DNA from: an uncultured Flavonifractor sp. | GTDB taxonomy: Bacteria; Bacillota; Clostridia; Oscillospirales; Oscillospiraceae | Assembly (NCBI RefSeq): GCF_944383115.1 | Contig: NZ_CALWOJ010000008.1 | Span: 1 to 46,727, forward strand | Reading direction: 5' to 3' | Length of the DNA: 46,727 nucleotides | Program-made: the position numbers and the translations under genes | The notes under the pieces: generated by a model | Database searches by the model: none | Told to the model about the DNA's origin: nothing | The model's input: only the letters and a program-made list of their open reading frames with translations | Part shown: in pieces, positions 26,633 to 36,500 of the stretch | How the letters are laid out: each line of letters begins with the position of its first letter | Numbering within the stretch: position 1 is the stretch's first letter

Positions 26633-26660
26633 ATTATAAAGCATTATAGGCAAATAGCAA
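26633..26660 (-). promoter_or_regulatory. Candidate promoter of murC
   Basis: On the minus strand TTGCTA (26660-26655) and TATAAT (26638-26633) are 16 bases apart. This promoter faces the cca promoter, with predicted start points almost on top of each other. Confidence 0.5.
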
Positions 26661-26687
26661 GGGAAAGATACCGGGGAGGCGGAGAAA

Positions 26688-27683
26688 ATGGAAGAAAGGC
26701 CCATTCCGGCGGGGGTGGCCCGCTGCCTGGAGACCCTGCGCCGGGCGGGCCACGGCGCCTACCCGGTGGGAGGTTGTGTCCGGGACCTGCTGCTGGGCCG
26801 GACGCCGGGAGACTACGACGTATGTACCTCCGCCCGCCCGGAACAGGTGACCGCCCTGTTTGCACGCACCGTTCCCACAGGCATCAAGCACGGCACCGTC
26901 ACCGTCCTGACGGAGGACGGGCCTGTGGAGGTGACCACCTTCCGTCGGGAGGGAGGCTATGCCGACGGACGCCACCCCGACGGGGTGGCCTTTGACGTGG
27001 GCCTCACCGAGGATCTGGCCCGGCGCGACTTCACCGTCAACGCTATGGCCCTGGGGGAGGAGGGGGAGGTGATCGACCCCTTCGGCGGTCAGGCCGATTT
27101 GGAGGAGGGGCTGATCCGCTGTGTGGGCGACCCGGACCGGCGGTTTGGGGAGGACGCCCTGCGGATGCTTCGGGCGGTGCGCTTTGCCGCCCAGCTGGGG
27201 TTTGCCATCCATCCGGAGACCGAGGAGGCCATCCGACGTAACGCCCCTCGGGTGGCCCTGGTGTCGGGGGAGCGGATCAAGGTTGAGATGGAAAAGACCC
27301 TGCTTTCCCCACGTCCGGAGCGGGCGGGCGATCTGCTCCGCTGGGGCCTGCTGGCCCACCTGTGGCCGGAGCGGAACTGTCCCGATCTGACAGGCCTGAG
27401 AGACCTGCCGCCTCTGCCCATCCCCCGGTGGCGGGGATTCTGTACCGCCACCGGCTTTCCCATCGAATGTCTGCCGGTGGAGCGCACCCTGCGCCGCGGC
27501 GTCCGCCACCCGGAGGAGGAAGTTCTGCATCGCCTGGCCCTGTCCGGCGGGGAACTGGCCGCCCTGGGCCTGGAAGGCAGGGAGATCGGCACGGCCCAGC
27601 GGAAGCTGGCCCTCCATGTGCTGGATCACCCGGAGGACAACCGGCGGGAAAGGCTGCTGGAAGTGTTGACAAAATTAGACTAG
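26688..27683 (+). CDS. cca: CCA tRNA nucleotidyltransferase / poly(A) polymerase family, short form
   Basis: This enzyme adds or repairs the 3' CCA end of tRNA. The head domain shows GGCVRDLLLGRTPGDYDVCT with metal-binding D42 and D44, then RRDFTVNAMA and the RNA-binding segment with RFGEDALRMLRAVRF. At 331 residues it is clearly shorter than typical class II CCA enzymes (about 400-450). The C-terminal body and tail look reduced and no HD motif is visible. It may add only part of the CCA or use a compact tail. The start at ATG 26688 follows GGGGAGG. Confidence 0.88.
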   Translation: MEERPIPAGVARCLETLRRAGHGAYPVGGCVRDLLLGRTPGDYDVCTSARPEQVTALFARTVPTGIKHGTVTVLTEDGPVEVTTFRREGGYADGRHPDGVAFDVGLTEDLARRDFTVNAMALGEEGEVIDPFGGQADLEEGLIRCVGDPDRRFGEDALRMLRAVRFAAQLGFAIHPETEEAIRRNAPRVALVSGERIKVEMEKTLLSPRPERAGDLLRWGLLAHLWPERNCPDLTGLRDLPPLPIPRWRGFCTATGFPIECLPVERTLRRGVRHPEEEVLHRLALSGGELAALGLEGREIGTAQRKLALHVLDHPEDNRRERLLEVLTKLD

Positions 27684-27770
27684 ATGGTTTTCGTATTTGG
27701 CATGTTGTACAAAATAACGGCATAGAATTTAAGCGCATAGCCGAAATTGGAGTCTTTGACAAAAAGATGC

Positions 27771-27799
27771 TTGAAAATGGAAGCGGGAAGGAGTAAGAT
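27771..27799 (+). promoter_or_regulatory. Predicted promoter of the sugar ABC/malQ operon
   Basis: TTGAAA (27771-27776) and TAAGAT (27794-27799) are 17 bases apart. Transcription would start near 27806, just before the operators. Confidence 0.6.
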
Positions 27800-27814
27800 T
27801 CAGTTACGGGAAGC

Positions 27815-27842
27815 TGGAAACGTTTCCATGAAACGTTTCCAG
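27815..27842. promoter_or_regulatory. Tandem LacI/CcpA-type operators
   Basis: A perfect palindrome TGGAAACGTTTCCA (27815-27828) is followed directly by TGAAACGTTTCCA (27829-27841). Their centres are 13 bp apart, and the 27814-27842 block is itself almost symmetrical. The first copy also fits the loose cre consensus. The position just after the predicted start point suits repression by the LacI protein encoded in the operon, by CcpA, or by both. Confidence 0.85.
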
Positions 27843-27879
27843 CGGATACATGAAACCATTCTGACAGGAGGAACTTAGA

Positions 27880-29229
27880 ATGAAGAAACGTCTGTTTGCG
27901 CTTGCTTTGACCGGCGTTATGACGGTCGGCCTGCTGGCCGGCTGCGGCGGCGGCGACACCACTCCCTCCGGCGGCTCTTCTCCCAGCGGCAACGGTGACG
28001 CCACCGGCGGCAAGGTCTACTATCTGAACTTCAAGCCCGAGCAGGACGCTCAGTGGCAGGAGCTGGCCGAGCTGTACACCCAGGAGACCGGCGTGGAGGT
28101 CACCGTGCTGACCGCCGCCTCTGGCAACTACGAGACCACTCTGAAGTCCGAGATGGCCAAGACCGACGCTCCCACCCTCTTCCAGGTCAACGGCCCTGTG
28201 GGTCTGGCCGCCTGGAAGGACTACTGCTATGACCTGACCGGCTCCAAGGTGGCCGGTGAGCTGTCCAGCGACGAGTTCGCGCTGATGGACGGGGACAAGA
28301 TGGCGGGCATTGGCTACGTCATCGAGACCTACGGCATCATCTACAACAAGGCCCTGCTGGAGCAGGCCGGCTACACCGCCGACGACATCAAGAGCTTTGA
28401 CGACCTGAAGAAGGTGGCCGAGGACATCACCGCCCGCAAGGACGAGCTGGGCTTCTCCGCCTTCACCTCCGCCGGTATGGACGGCTCCTCCGACTGGCGT
28501 TTCAAGACCCACCTGGCCAACCTGCCCATCTACTATGAGTACAAGGCCGACGGCATCGACAATACCGACGCCATCAAGGGTACCTACCTGGACAACTACC
28601 GCCAGATCTGGGATCTGTACATCAACAACGCCACCTGTGAGCCCGCGCTGCTCTCCACCAAGACCGGCGACGACGCCGTGGCCGAGTTCGTGACCGGTCA
28701 GGCTGTGTTCTATCAGAACGGCACCTGGGCTTACAACGACGTGGCCGAGCTGGGCGATGACAACCTGGGTATGCTGCCCATCTACATCGGCGTAGAGGGC
28801 GAGGATAAGCAGGGCCTGTGTACCGGTACCGAGAACTACTGGTGCGTCAACGCCAAGGCTTCCGAGGCCGACATCCAGGCCACCCTGGACTTCATGTACT
28901 GGTGCGTTTCCTCTGAGACCGGCACCAAGGCCATGTGCGGCGGCGAAGGCGCCATGCCTTCCGGCCAGGCCGGCATGGGCTTCGTGATCCCCTTCAAGGG
29001 CAACCTGGAGTCCACCAACCCCCTGGTGAACATCGGCAACCAGTATGTGGCCGACGGCTATGAGTCCGTGTCCTGGAACTTCTCCACCATGCCCTCCGAG
29101 GAGTGGAAGAACGGCGTGGGTTCCGCCCTCACCGCTTACGCTGCCGACCAGACCGACGAAAAGTGGGACGCCGTGGTGTCCGCCTTTGTGGACGGCTGGG
29201 CCTCCGAGGCTGCCGCCGTCAACGGCTGA
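27880..29229 (+). CDS. Sugar ABC transporter substrate-binding lipoprotein
   Basis: This is a 449-residue extracellular solute-binding protein (family 1). The lipoprotein signal ends in LAGC with Cys22, followed by a Gly/Ser linker typical of surface lipoproteins. The binding fold begins near residue 45. With malQ in the same operon, maltose or maltodextrin is the likely ligand. The start follows AGGAGG. No ATPase subunit is encoded nearby, so a shared MsmX-like ATPase elsewhere probably powers the transporter. Confidence 0.93.
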   Translation: MKKRLFALALTGVMTVGLLAGCGGGDTTPSGGSSPSGNGDATGGKVYYLNFKPEQDAQWQELAELYTQETGVEVTVLTAASGNYETTLKSEMAKTDAPTLFQVNGPVGLAAWKDYCYDLTGSKVAGELSSDEFALMDGDKMAGIGYVIETYGIIYNKALLEQAGYTADDIKSFDDLKKVAEDITARKDELGFSAFTSAGMDGSSDWRFKTHLANLPIYYEYKADGIDNTDAIKGTYLDNYRQIWDLYINNATCEPALLSTKTGDDAVAEFVTGQAVFYQNGTWAYNDVAELGDDNLGMLPIYIGVEGEDKQGLCTGTENYWCVNAKASEADIQATLDFMYWCVSSETGTKAMCGGEGAMPSGQAGMGFVIPFKGNLESTNPLVNIGNQYVADGYESVSWNFSTMPSEEWKNGVGSALTAYAADQTDEKWDAVVSAFVDGWASEAAAVNG

Positions 29230-29260
29230 GTCTCAGGCATCCATATCAACTGCTGAACAG

Positions 29261-29303
29261 GCAGCGGGCGGGCGTTCTGCCCGCCCGCTGCCTCTGCCTT
29301 TTT
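29261..29303 (+). terminator. Intercistronic hairpin after the binding-protein gene
   Basis: Perfect 13-bp GC-rich arms (29261-29273 and 29279-29291) have a GTTCT loop, with a T run at 29299-29303. It probably lets most transcripts stop after the binding protein, which is needed in excess over the permeases. Confidence 0.8.
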
Positions 29304-29329
29304 GAGCAACGAGAGAGGAGGTCGATCCT

Positions 29330-30172
29330 TTGGAAAAGGCAATCAAGCGGTATTTTCCCATCTTCCTGCTGCCCACCCTGATCGCATTCACCATCGGCTT
29401 TATCGTACCCTTTATCATGGGTATCTGGCTGTCCTTCTGTGAGTTTACCACCGTCACCGACGCCACTTTTGTGGGCCTGAGCAACTACATCAAGGCCTTC
29501 CAGGACCCCATATTCCTCCACTCCTTCTGGTATACCGCCCTCTTTGCGGTGGTCTCCCTGGTGGTCATCAATGTGATCGCCTTCGCCATCGCCCTGGCCC
29601 TCACCCAGAAGCTGCGGGGTACCAATATCTTCCGTACCGTGTTCTTTATGCCCAACCTGATTGGCGGCATCGTGCTGGGGTATATCTGGCAGCTGATCTT
29701 CAACGGCCTGCTGGCTCCTATGGCCACCGCCCTCAACCTCAACGAGTGGTACGGCTTTTGGGGCCTCATTATCCTGGTGGCCTGGCAGCAGATCGGCTAT
29801 ATGATGATCATCTACATTGCCGGCCTCCAGTCCATCCCCGGCGACGTGATGGAGGCCGCCGCCATTGACGGCGCCAGCGGTCCCCAGCGGCTCTTCAAGG
29901 TCACCATCCCCATGATGATGCCCTCCATCACCATCTGCACCTTCCTGTCGGTGGTCAATGGCTTCAAGCTCTTTGATCAGAACCTGTCCCTCACCGCCGG
30001 CGAGCCCTCCAAGATGTCCGAGATGCTGGCTCTGAACATCTACAACACCTTCTACGGCCGCACCGGCTGGGAGGGCGTGGGCCAGGCCAAGGCTGTGGTC
30101 TTCTTCATCCTGGTGGTGGCCATTGGCCTGATCCAGCTGAAAGCCACCCGCTCCAAGGAGGTGCAGCAGTAA
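29330..30172 (+). CDS. Sugar ABC transporter permease (MalF/UgpA type)
   Basis: This 280-residue inner-membrane permease has six helices. It carries the conserved loop EAAAIDGASGPQRLFKVTIP near residues 182-201, which docks the ATPase. It starts at TTG 29330 behind AGGAGG. It pairs with the next gene, whose start overlaps its stop by one base. Confidence 0.93.
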   Translation: MEKAIKRYFPIFLLPTLIAFTIGFIVPFIMGIWLSFCEFTTVTDATFVGLSNYIKAFQDPIFLHSFWYTALFAVVSLVVINVIAFAIALALTQKLRGTNIFRTVFFMPNLIGGIVLGYIWQLIFNGLLAPMATALNLNEWYGFWGLIILVAWQQIGYMMIIYIAGLQSIPGDVMEAAAIDGASGPQRLFKVTIPMMMPSITICTFLSVVNGFKLFDQNLSLTAGEPSKMSEMLALNIYNTFYGRTGWEGVGQAKAVVFFILVVAIGLIQLKATRSKEVQQ

Positions 30173-31008
30173 TGAAACGGAAACAACGAATGAATCGGCT
30201 GGGCACCGGCCTGTTCACCTTCATCAGTATCTTTTATGTGCTGCCTGTTGTGGTGGTACTCTTCAACTCTTTCAAAAAGAAGTCCTACATCAACCTGGAA
30301 CCCTTCAAGCTGCCCAACGAGACCACCTTTACCGGTCTGGACAACTACGCCACCGCCATCAACCAGTATGACTTCCTGAAAGCGGTGGGATGGACGGTGT
30401 TCATCACCGTGGGCTCGGTGATCGTCATCCTGCTCTGCACCTCCATGTGCGCCTGGTTCATCACCCGGGTGCGGACCCGGGTCACCAGGGCCATCTACAT
30501 CCTGTGTGTGTTCTCTATGGTGGTTCCCTTCCAGATGGTCATGTTCACCCTGTCCCTGGTCACCGACCGGCTGGGCCTGGGCACCCCCTGGGGCCTCATC
30601 ATCATCTACCTGGGCTTTGGCGCAGGACTGGCGGTGTTCATGTTCTGCGGCTTTGTCAAGTCCATCCCCATTGAGATCGAAGAGGCCGCCATGATCGACG
30701 GCTGCTCGCCCATCCGCACCTTCTTCTCGGTGGTGCTGCCCATCATGAAGCCCACTTATATTTCCGTAGGCATCCTGGAGACCATGTGGATCTGGAACGA
30801 CTTCCTGCTGCCCTACCTGACCCTGGATATCAAGAAGTACAAGACCATCTCCATTGTCATCCAGTACATGAAGGGCTCCTACGGACGGGTGGACATGGGC
30901 GCCATCATGGCCGCCCTCATCATGGCGGTGATCCCGGTGGTTATCTTCTATCTGTCCTGCCAGAAGCACATCATCAAGGGCGTGGCCGCCGGCGCGGTCA
31001 AGGGGTAA
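30172..31008 (+). CDS. Sugar ABC transporter permease (MalG/UgpE type)
   Basis: This 278-residue permease is the second half of the channel, with six helices and the EAA loop EEAAMIDGCSPIRTFFSVVLP. Its ATG overlaps the stop of the first permease (TAATG), and AGGAGG lies inside that gene. It belongs with the binding protein upstream and the maltodextrin enzymes downstream. Confidence 0.93.
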   Translation: MKRKQRMNRLGTGLFTFISIFYVLPVVVVLFNSFKKKSYINLEPFKLPNETTFTGLDNYATAINQYDFLKAVGWTVFITVGSVIVILLCTSMCAWFITRVRTRVTRAIYILCVFSMVVPFQMVMFTLSLVTDRLGLGTPWGLIIIYLGFGAGLAVFMFCGFVKSIPIEIEEAAMIDGCSPIRTFFSVVLPIMKPTYISVGILETMWIWNDFLLPYLTLDIKKYKTISIVIQYMKGSYGRVDMGAIMAALIMAVIPVVIFYLSCQKHIIKGVAAGAVKG

Positions 31009-31040
31009 TACAGACGCTGAGGGACAAGAGGTGAGTTCCT

Positions 31041-32048
31041 GTGACCATCAAAGATATCGCCAAGCTGTCTGGCTATGCGGTGGGTACCGTGTCCCGGGTA
31101 CTCAACGACCGGCCGGATGTGTCTGAGGAGGCCCGCGCCAAGGTGCTGGCAGTGGTGGAAGCCCACCATTTTACCCGCAACAGCAATGCCAAGCACCTGA
31201 AGCAGCAAGTCAGCAGCGGGGTGGCCCTCATCGTCAAGGGCACCCAGAATATGCTCTTTGCCGATTTGGTGGAGCGTATCCAGACCCGTATCCGGGACAG
31301 TGGATACCCCAGCTTGATCTACTACATCGATGAGGATGACGATGAGATCGATCAGGCCATCCGGGTGTGCCGGGAGCGGCGGCCTTTGGGCATCCTCTTC
31401 CTGGGCAGCAACCTGAGCCTGTTCCAGGCGGGCTTTGCCCGCATCACCATCCCCTGCGTACTGGTGACCAACTCGGCGGCGGGGCTGGACCAGCCCAATC
31501 TGTCCAGCGTATCCACCGACGACACCGACGGCGCCTGCCAGGCGGTGGAGCGGCTGATGGATCTGGGCCACCGCAATATCGGTATTCTGGGCGGCCGGGC
31601 GGAGCAGTCCAACGCCGCCCAGGCCCGTCTGGAGGGTGTCCGTCAGGCCTTTGCCCGGCGGGGGCTGCCCCTGGACGAGGGACTCCAGTGCGAGACCGCC
31701 CGCTTCGATCTGTCGGGGGGCTACGCCGCGATGGAGCGGCTGCTGGACAAGCTGCCCGGCATGACGGCTGTGTTCGCCATGTCCGACGTGCAGGCCCTGG
31801 GGGCCATGCGGGCCCTCCATGACCGGGGGCTGCGGGTGCCGGAGGATATCTCCATATTGGGCTATGACGGCATCGAGCTGGGCCGGTACGCGGTGCCCCG
31901 GCTTACCACCGTCCGCCAGGACGCCCAGCGGCTGGCGGAGCGGAGCGTGGATCTGTTGATCCACCAGATCCAGGACGGCGCGCAGTCCGTCCACGAATTG
32001 CTTCCCTATACCTTCCTGGATGGGGAGAGCGTGAAGGAAAGGACGTGA
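31041..32048 (+). CDS. LacI-family transcriptional repressor
   Basis: This 335-residue regulator has the LacI helix-turn-helix at the N terminus (MTIKDIAKLSGYAVGTVSRV) and a periplasmic-binding-like effector domain. It starts at GTG 31041 with AGAGGTG upstream. It lies inside the operon it probably controls, whose promoter carries two LacI-type operators. Maltose or a maltodextrin is the likely inducer. Confidence 0.94.
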   Translation: MTIKDIAKLSGYAVGTVSRVLNDRPDVSEEARAKVLAVVEAHHFTRNSNAKHLKQQVSSGVALIVKGTQNMLFADLVERIQTRIRDSGYPSLIYYIDEDDDEIDQAIRVCRERRPLGILFLGSNLSLFQAGFARITIPCVLVTNSAAGLDQPNLSSVSTDDTDGACQAVERLMDLGHRNIGILGGRAEQSNAAQARLEGVRQAFARRGLPLDEGLQCETARFDLSGGYAAMERLLDKLPGMTAVFAMSDVQALGAMRALHDRGLRVPEDISILGYDGIELGRYAVPRLTTVRQDAQRLAERSVDLLIHQIQDGAQSVHELLPYTFLDGESVKERT

Positions 32049-32052
32049 AGCG

Positions 32053-33546
32053 ATGCGGACGGGCGGCATTCTGATGCACATCACCTCCCTGCCCTCCCCA
32101 TACGGCGTGGGCACGATGGGCGCCTGCGCCCGGCGGTTTGTGGAGTTTCTCCAGGCGGCCGGCCAGTCCTATTGGCAGATCCTGCCCATCTGCCCCACCA
32201 GCTACGGGGATTCCCCCTATCAGAGCTATTCCACCTTTGCGGGCAATCCCTACCTCATCGATCTGGACGATCTGGCGGCCGACGGCCTGCTGGAGCGGTC
32301 AGACTATGAGGGACTGGACTGGGGGAGCGATCCCCAGCGGGTGGATTACGGGAAGCTCTATCAAAATCGCTATCCGGTGCTGCGGAAGGCGTGCAAGGCG
32401 CTGCTGGCCGCGCCCACGGCGGATTACTGGACCTTCTGTGAGGAAAACTCTTTCTGGCTGGAGGACTACGCCCTCTTTATGGCCATGAAGGAGGCCAACG
32501 GGGGAGAACCCTGGACTGATTGGGAGCAGGCCGTCCAGGACAGGGATGTGGTGGCCCTCAACCGGGTGCGCCGGGCTCTGGCCGCCGACCTGGCTTTCTG
32601 GCGGGGGGTGCAGTACCTCTTTTTCCGCCAATGGCGGGCGCTGAAGGACTATGCCAACCGGCGTGGTATCCGCATCATCGGCGACCTGCCCATCTACGTC
32701 TCCGCCGACAGCGTGGATGTGTGGGCCCATCCGGAGCAGTTCCAGCTGGACGAGCATCGGCGGCCCACCGAGGTGGCGGGCTGTCCGCCAGACGGCTTTT
32801 CCGCCGACGGCCAGCTGTGGGGCAACCCTCTCTTTGACTGGGACTATATGGAGCGGGACGGCTTTGCCTGGTGGGTACGCCGCATCGCCTATCAGTTTGA
32901 GATCTACGACGTGCTGCGCATCGACCATTTCCGGGGCTTTGACGCCTACTACGCCATCCCCTATGGGGAGTCCACCGCCCAGAACGGGCGCTGGAGGCCG
33001 GGGCCTGGGATCAAGCTCTTCCGGGCTGTGGAGGGTGCGCTGGGGAAAAAGGAGATCATCGCGGAGGACCTGGGCTTCCTTACGCCGTCGGTCCACCAGC
33101 TTCGGGACGAGACCGGATTCCCCGGCATGAAGGTACTCCAGTTTGCCTTTGACAGCCGGGATGGGGAGGGGCCGGCCTATCTGCCCCACAATTACCCCGC
33201 CAACTGCGTGGTCTATGTGGGTACCCACGACAACGAGCCCGCTATGGGCTGGCTGGCCACCGCACGGCCGGAGGATGTGGCCTATGCCAGGGAGTATCTC
33301 CAGCTGAATGGCCAGGAAGGGGAGAACTGGGGCATGATGCGGGCGGCCTGGGCCAGCGTGGGCCGCTGCGCTGTGGTGCAGATCCAGGACGTGCTGGGCC
33401 TGGGTTCGGAATCCCGAATGAATACCCCATCCACTCTGGGCTGCAACTGGACCTGGCGGGTGACGGAGGGCTTTGACAGCCCGGAGCTGGCGGCCAAACT
33501 CCACCGACAGATGGAACTGTACGGGCGGCTGCCCAAAACAAAATAA
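32053..33546 (+). CDS. malQ: 4-alpha-glucanotransferase MalQ (amylomaltase)
   Basis: MalQ disproportionates maltodextrins in the cytoplasm, moving glucan units between chains. The 497-residue protein is a typical GH77 enzyme. The nucleophile is D291 in RIDHFRG, the acid/base is E338 in AEDLG, and the third carboxylate is D393 in THDNEP. It starts 4 bases after the LacI gene and ends the operon. It supports maltodextrin as the operon's substrate. Confidence 0.97.
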   Translation: MRTGGILMHITSLPSPYGVGTMGACARRFVEFLQAAGQSYWQILPICPTSYGDSPYQSYSTFAGNPYLIDLDDLAADGLLERSDYEGLDWGSDPQRVDYGKLYQNRYPVLRKACKALLAAPTADYWTFCEENSFWLEDYALFMAMKEANGGEPWTDWEQAVQDRDVVALNRVRRALAADLAFWRGVQYLFFRQWRALKDYANRRGIRIIGDLPIYVSADSVDVWAHPEQFQLDEHRRPTEVAGCPPDGFSADGQLWGNPLFDWDYMERDGFAWWVRRIAYQFEIYDVLRIDHFRGFDAYYAIPYGESTAQNGRWRPGPGIKLFRAVEGALGKKEIIAEDLGFLTPSVHQLRDETGFPGMKVLQFAFDSRDGEGPAYLPHNYPANCVVYVGTHDNEPAMGWLATARPEDVAYAREYLQLNGQEGENWGMMRAAWASVGRCAVVQIQDVLGLGSESRMNTPSTLGCNWTWRVTEGFDSPELAAKLHRQMELYGRLPKTK

Positions 33547-33588
33547 AAGCAAGAAAAAAGTGCGCGTCAGCGCACTTTTTTCTTGCTT
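33547..33588. terminator. Bidirectional terminator between malQ and the SLH protein gene
   Basis: Nineteen-base perfect arms (33547-33565 and 33570-33588) with internal A6/T6 runs close a GTCA loop. It lies between two convergent genes. Confidence 0.95.
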
Positions 33589-33596
33589 GTTTCCTA

Positions 33597-36500
33597 TTAC
33601 AGCATGGCATACAGCAGCTTGGCCACCTCGCCCCGGGTGATGGAGTCGGAGGGGCGGATCAGATTGTTGTTGCCGCTGACCACGCCCTGGGTCACCAGGA
33701 TCTGTGTGTAGGAGAGGGCCCAGGAGGGGACCTGACCGGCATCGTCAAAGGTCAGGTCATTGGCGGTGAAGCCCCTGGCCTGGGTGCGGCCCAGAATGGT
33801 CATAGCCTCTGCCCGGGTAATGGTGGACATGGGGTTGGCCAGCAGCTGGCCGCCGCTGGAAGCGCCCTGGAGGATCCCCAGGCTGTACATGGCCTTGATC
33901 TCATTGAGGGCCCAGGCGGGGATGGCGTCGGTGTCGGCGAAGGACAGTTCCACGTCGGCATACTGCTCCAGATCCAGGCCCATCCACCGGGCCGTCAGGG
34001 CGAAAAACTCCGCCCGGGAGATGTTCTTGTTGGGCTCATACTGGGGGGTAGCCCCGCCGGTACCCTGGGAGATGCCCTGATCGTACAGGAAGGTGGCGTA
34101 GGGTTCGGCCCAGTGGCCGGTCATGTCGCCAAAGGGACTGGTCCGGCTGGCGGAGGGCCCCACGTCGGCGGAGGCCCGGGCGAGGTTGCCGCTGGCGTCG
34201 CAGGCGGTGACCGTGACCCGATGGTAGCCGCTGTCGGCGGCGGGCAGGGTGGCGGTGAGGGTGCCGGACGCCTCGTTCCAGCTGCCGGTCAGAACCTTGC
34301 CGTCATAGGTGAGGGTGACGTTGCCCTGGGGAATGGTCTGGTCCAGGTCGTCCTTTACCGTGGCGGTGAGCTGGGTACCCTTTACCGAGACAGAGACGGT
34401 GGGGGCGGTATTGTCGGTGACCTGCTGATTGGCGGTGACCAGCTGATCCAGCCAGATGGAGCCAATCTGCCGCTCCGCGCCGCCGCCATAGATTATATCC
34501 AGGCTGGAGAGAGAGACGGCGCCGGTGGGCAGCTGGACCATCACATACTTCCAACCGGTAAAGTCCAGTGTGGTCAGAAGGAATTGCTGGGTCTGGCCCT
34601 CCTGGTCGGCAGCAGTGGCCATCAGAGTGTTGCCCGAGCCGTTGCCGTAGACCCACATGCCCAGCCAGCTCTCCCCGTCGGGAATGGCAAGGGTGGTGGT
34701 CAAGCTGGCCGAGCCGCTGGTGGCGTCGTAGGACAGCTTCACACTCTGCCTGCCGTTGTGTACGAAGTCCAGGCCGGTCTCCGCCTCAACGGTGGCAGTG
34801 TCGGTGTTCTGGAAGGCGGACAGGTCGCCCTCGCAGGTCTCCAGCGTCTTGACATGGCTGGCGATGGTCACAGGAATGGTGACGCTCTTGCCGCCGGCGG
34901 AGACGGTGAGTTTACCGCTGCCGCTCTCCTGGGAGGCGGTCAGTACGCCGTTGGCGTCCACCGTGCCCAGCGAAGCGTCCAGAGACCAGGTAAAGCAGGT
35001 GTCCTGGGCGGTGAGGGCCAGGGTGCGGTAGGCGGCGGAGGCCTTCAAGTCGATCTGCTGGCCGGGGTTCAGATTCAGCGAGGTAATCTTGGCGCCGGTG
35101 GACTCGTTGGAGATGGTAATGGTATCGGGGGTAGCCACAGTGGTCAAATAGGCGGTGCCGGTGTGTTCTCCGTCAGAGGCGGTGATCTGGAAGGAACCGC
35201 TCTGGCTGCCGGCGGTGAGCAGGCCGGTTTCATCGATGGTACCGCCGCCGTCGGACACCGACCAGGACACTTCGCCGCCCTCCGTGGTGTAATAGTTGGT
35301 GTCCAGTCCCACGGCGGAGAGCTGCATGGTGGCGCCGGAGAGCAGCATGGCGTCGGTGGGGGTCACATAGTAGCTGTCCAGCTCGCCGGTAGGCTGGAGA
35401 TCCGTGGTGAGGAAAATAGCGGTGCTGTTGGACCGCTGAGCGCCGTCGGAGGGCCGGTTGATTACCTGCATTCCATCGGTGGTGGGATAGGTGGCGCCGA
35501 TGGTGGTGGAGCCGCCGCCGTCCATCGCAATGGCCTCCACACAGCCCAGTTCAATGAGACGCTGGGCCGCCTGGGAGAGGGTACAGCCCACGCTGTAGCC
35601 GGACTGCTTGCCGTCCAGGGTGTAGAAGATCACGGTGCCGTCGGCTTTCACACCCACCGCCGTCCAGGCGGTGCGCTCGGTGGGCAGCCCGGAGGAGACC
35701 ACCTTGCCGTCGGTAACGATCTTGTAGGTGCCGCCGATGGCCTGATCCACCGTGTTCCAGCGTTCGTCGGCGCTGGTAATGGACAGGGTGACGGTATCGC
35801 CGGGCTGGAGGGTCCGCAGACTGGCCAGAATGTCGGCGTTGTCCTTGGCGTTCATGGTGAGGACTGCCTTGCCGTCGGGAATGGGAATGCTGCCGGTGGA
35901 CTCCAGTACCTGATCCACCGTATACTGGACCTCCCGCCCAATGGTGGGTTGGGTGGCATAGACCCCTGTGCCGTCCTCCACCGGGGTGAGGATCACATCC
36001 ACGCCGGGATCGGTATTCTGGGTGGTGGAAGAGAAATCGGAGGTGAGCAGAGTAAGCCCGCCGCTGGTGTCGCTGGCGGTGAGTTTGCGGACCTTGTTGA
36101 TGGCGCCGCTGAGCTTATAGGTGGCGCCGCCGAAGGTGACGTTGGTGGAGAGGGTGGGCTGACCGATGAAGCCGGTGCCGTCCTCGTTGAAGCCGATGGC
36201 CCAGGCGTTGTTGTAGTAGGGGGTGGCCCGCACCACGCCGTCGGTGACCAGCAGGCCCACGGTAGAGCCGGTGGACAGCACATACCAGTCCCCGTTGATG
36301 CCGGAGATTACCCGCTTTCCCTGACTTTCCAGGTTTTTCGCCATGCTGGACAGGGTGAGCTTGTCCAGTACCTTGTTGCCGTAGGCTACGGTGGGTACCA
36401 CATTCTCATTGGGTGTGTATGAGATATAATACTCATGCCGCAGATCGGAGTATGTATCGCTCCAGAAAATGTTCTTGCCCAGGGTGGCGCCCTGAGACAG

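Noticed and set aside
27756-27761. A perfect TTGACA before the sugar operon
   Set aside because: No acceptable -10 lies 16-18 bases downstream. The TTGAAA/TAAGAT pair just after it is preferred.
34113-36422. A 769-codon open frame on the plus strand, rich in Gly, Val and Ala
   Set aside because: It is antisense to the glycosidase/SLH gene. Its composition follows from GC-rich codons read backwards, and no binding site or family motif is present.
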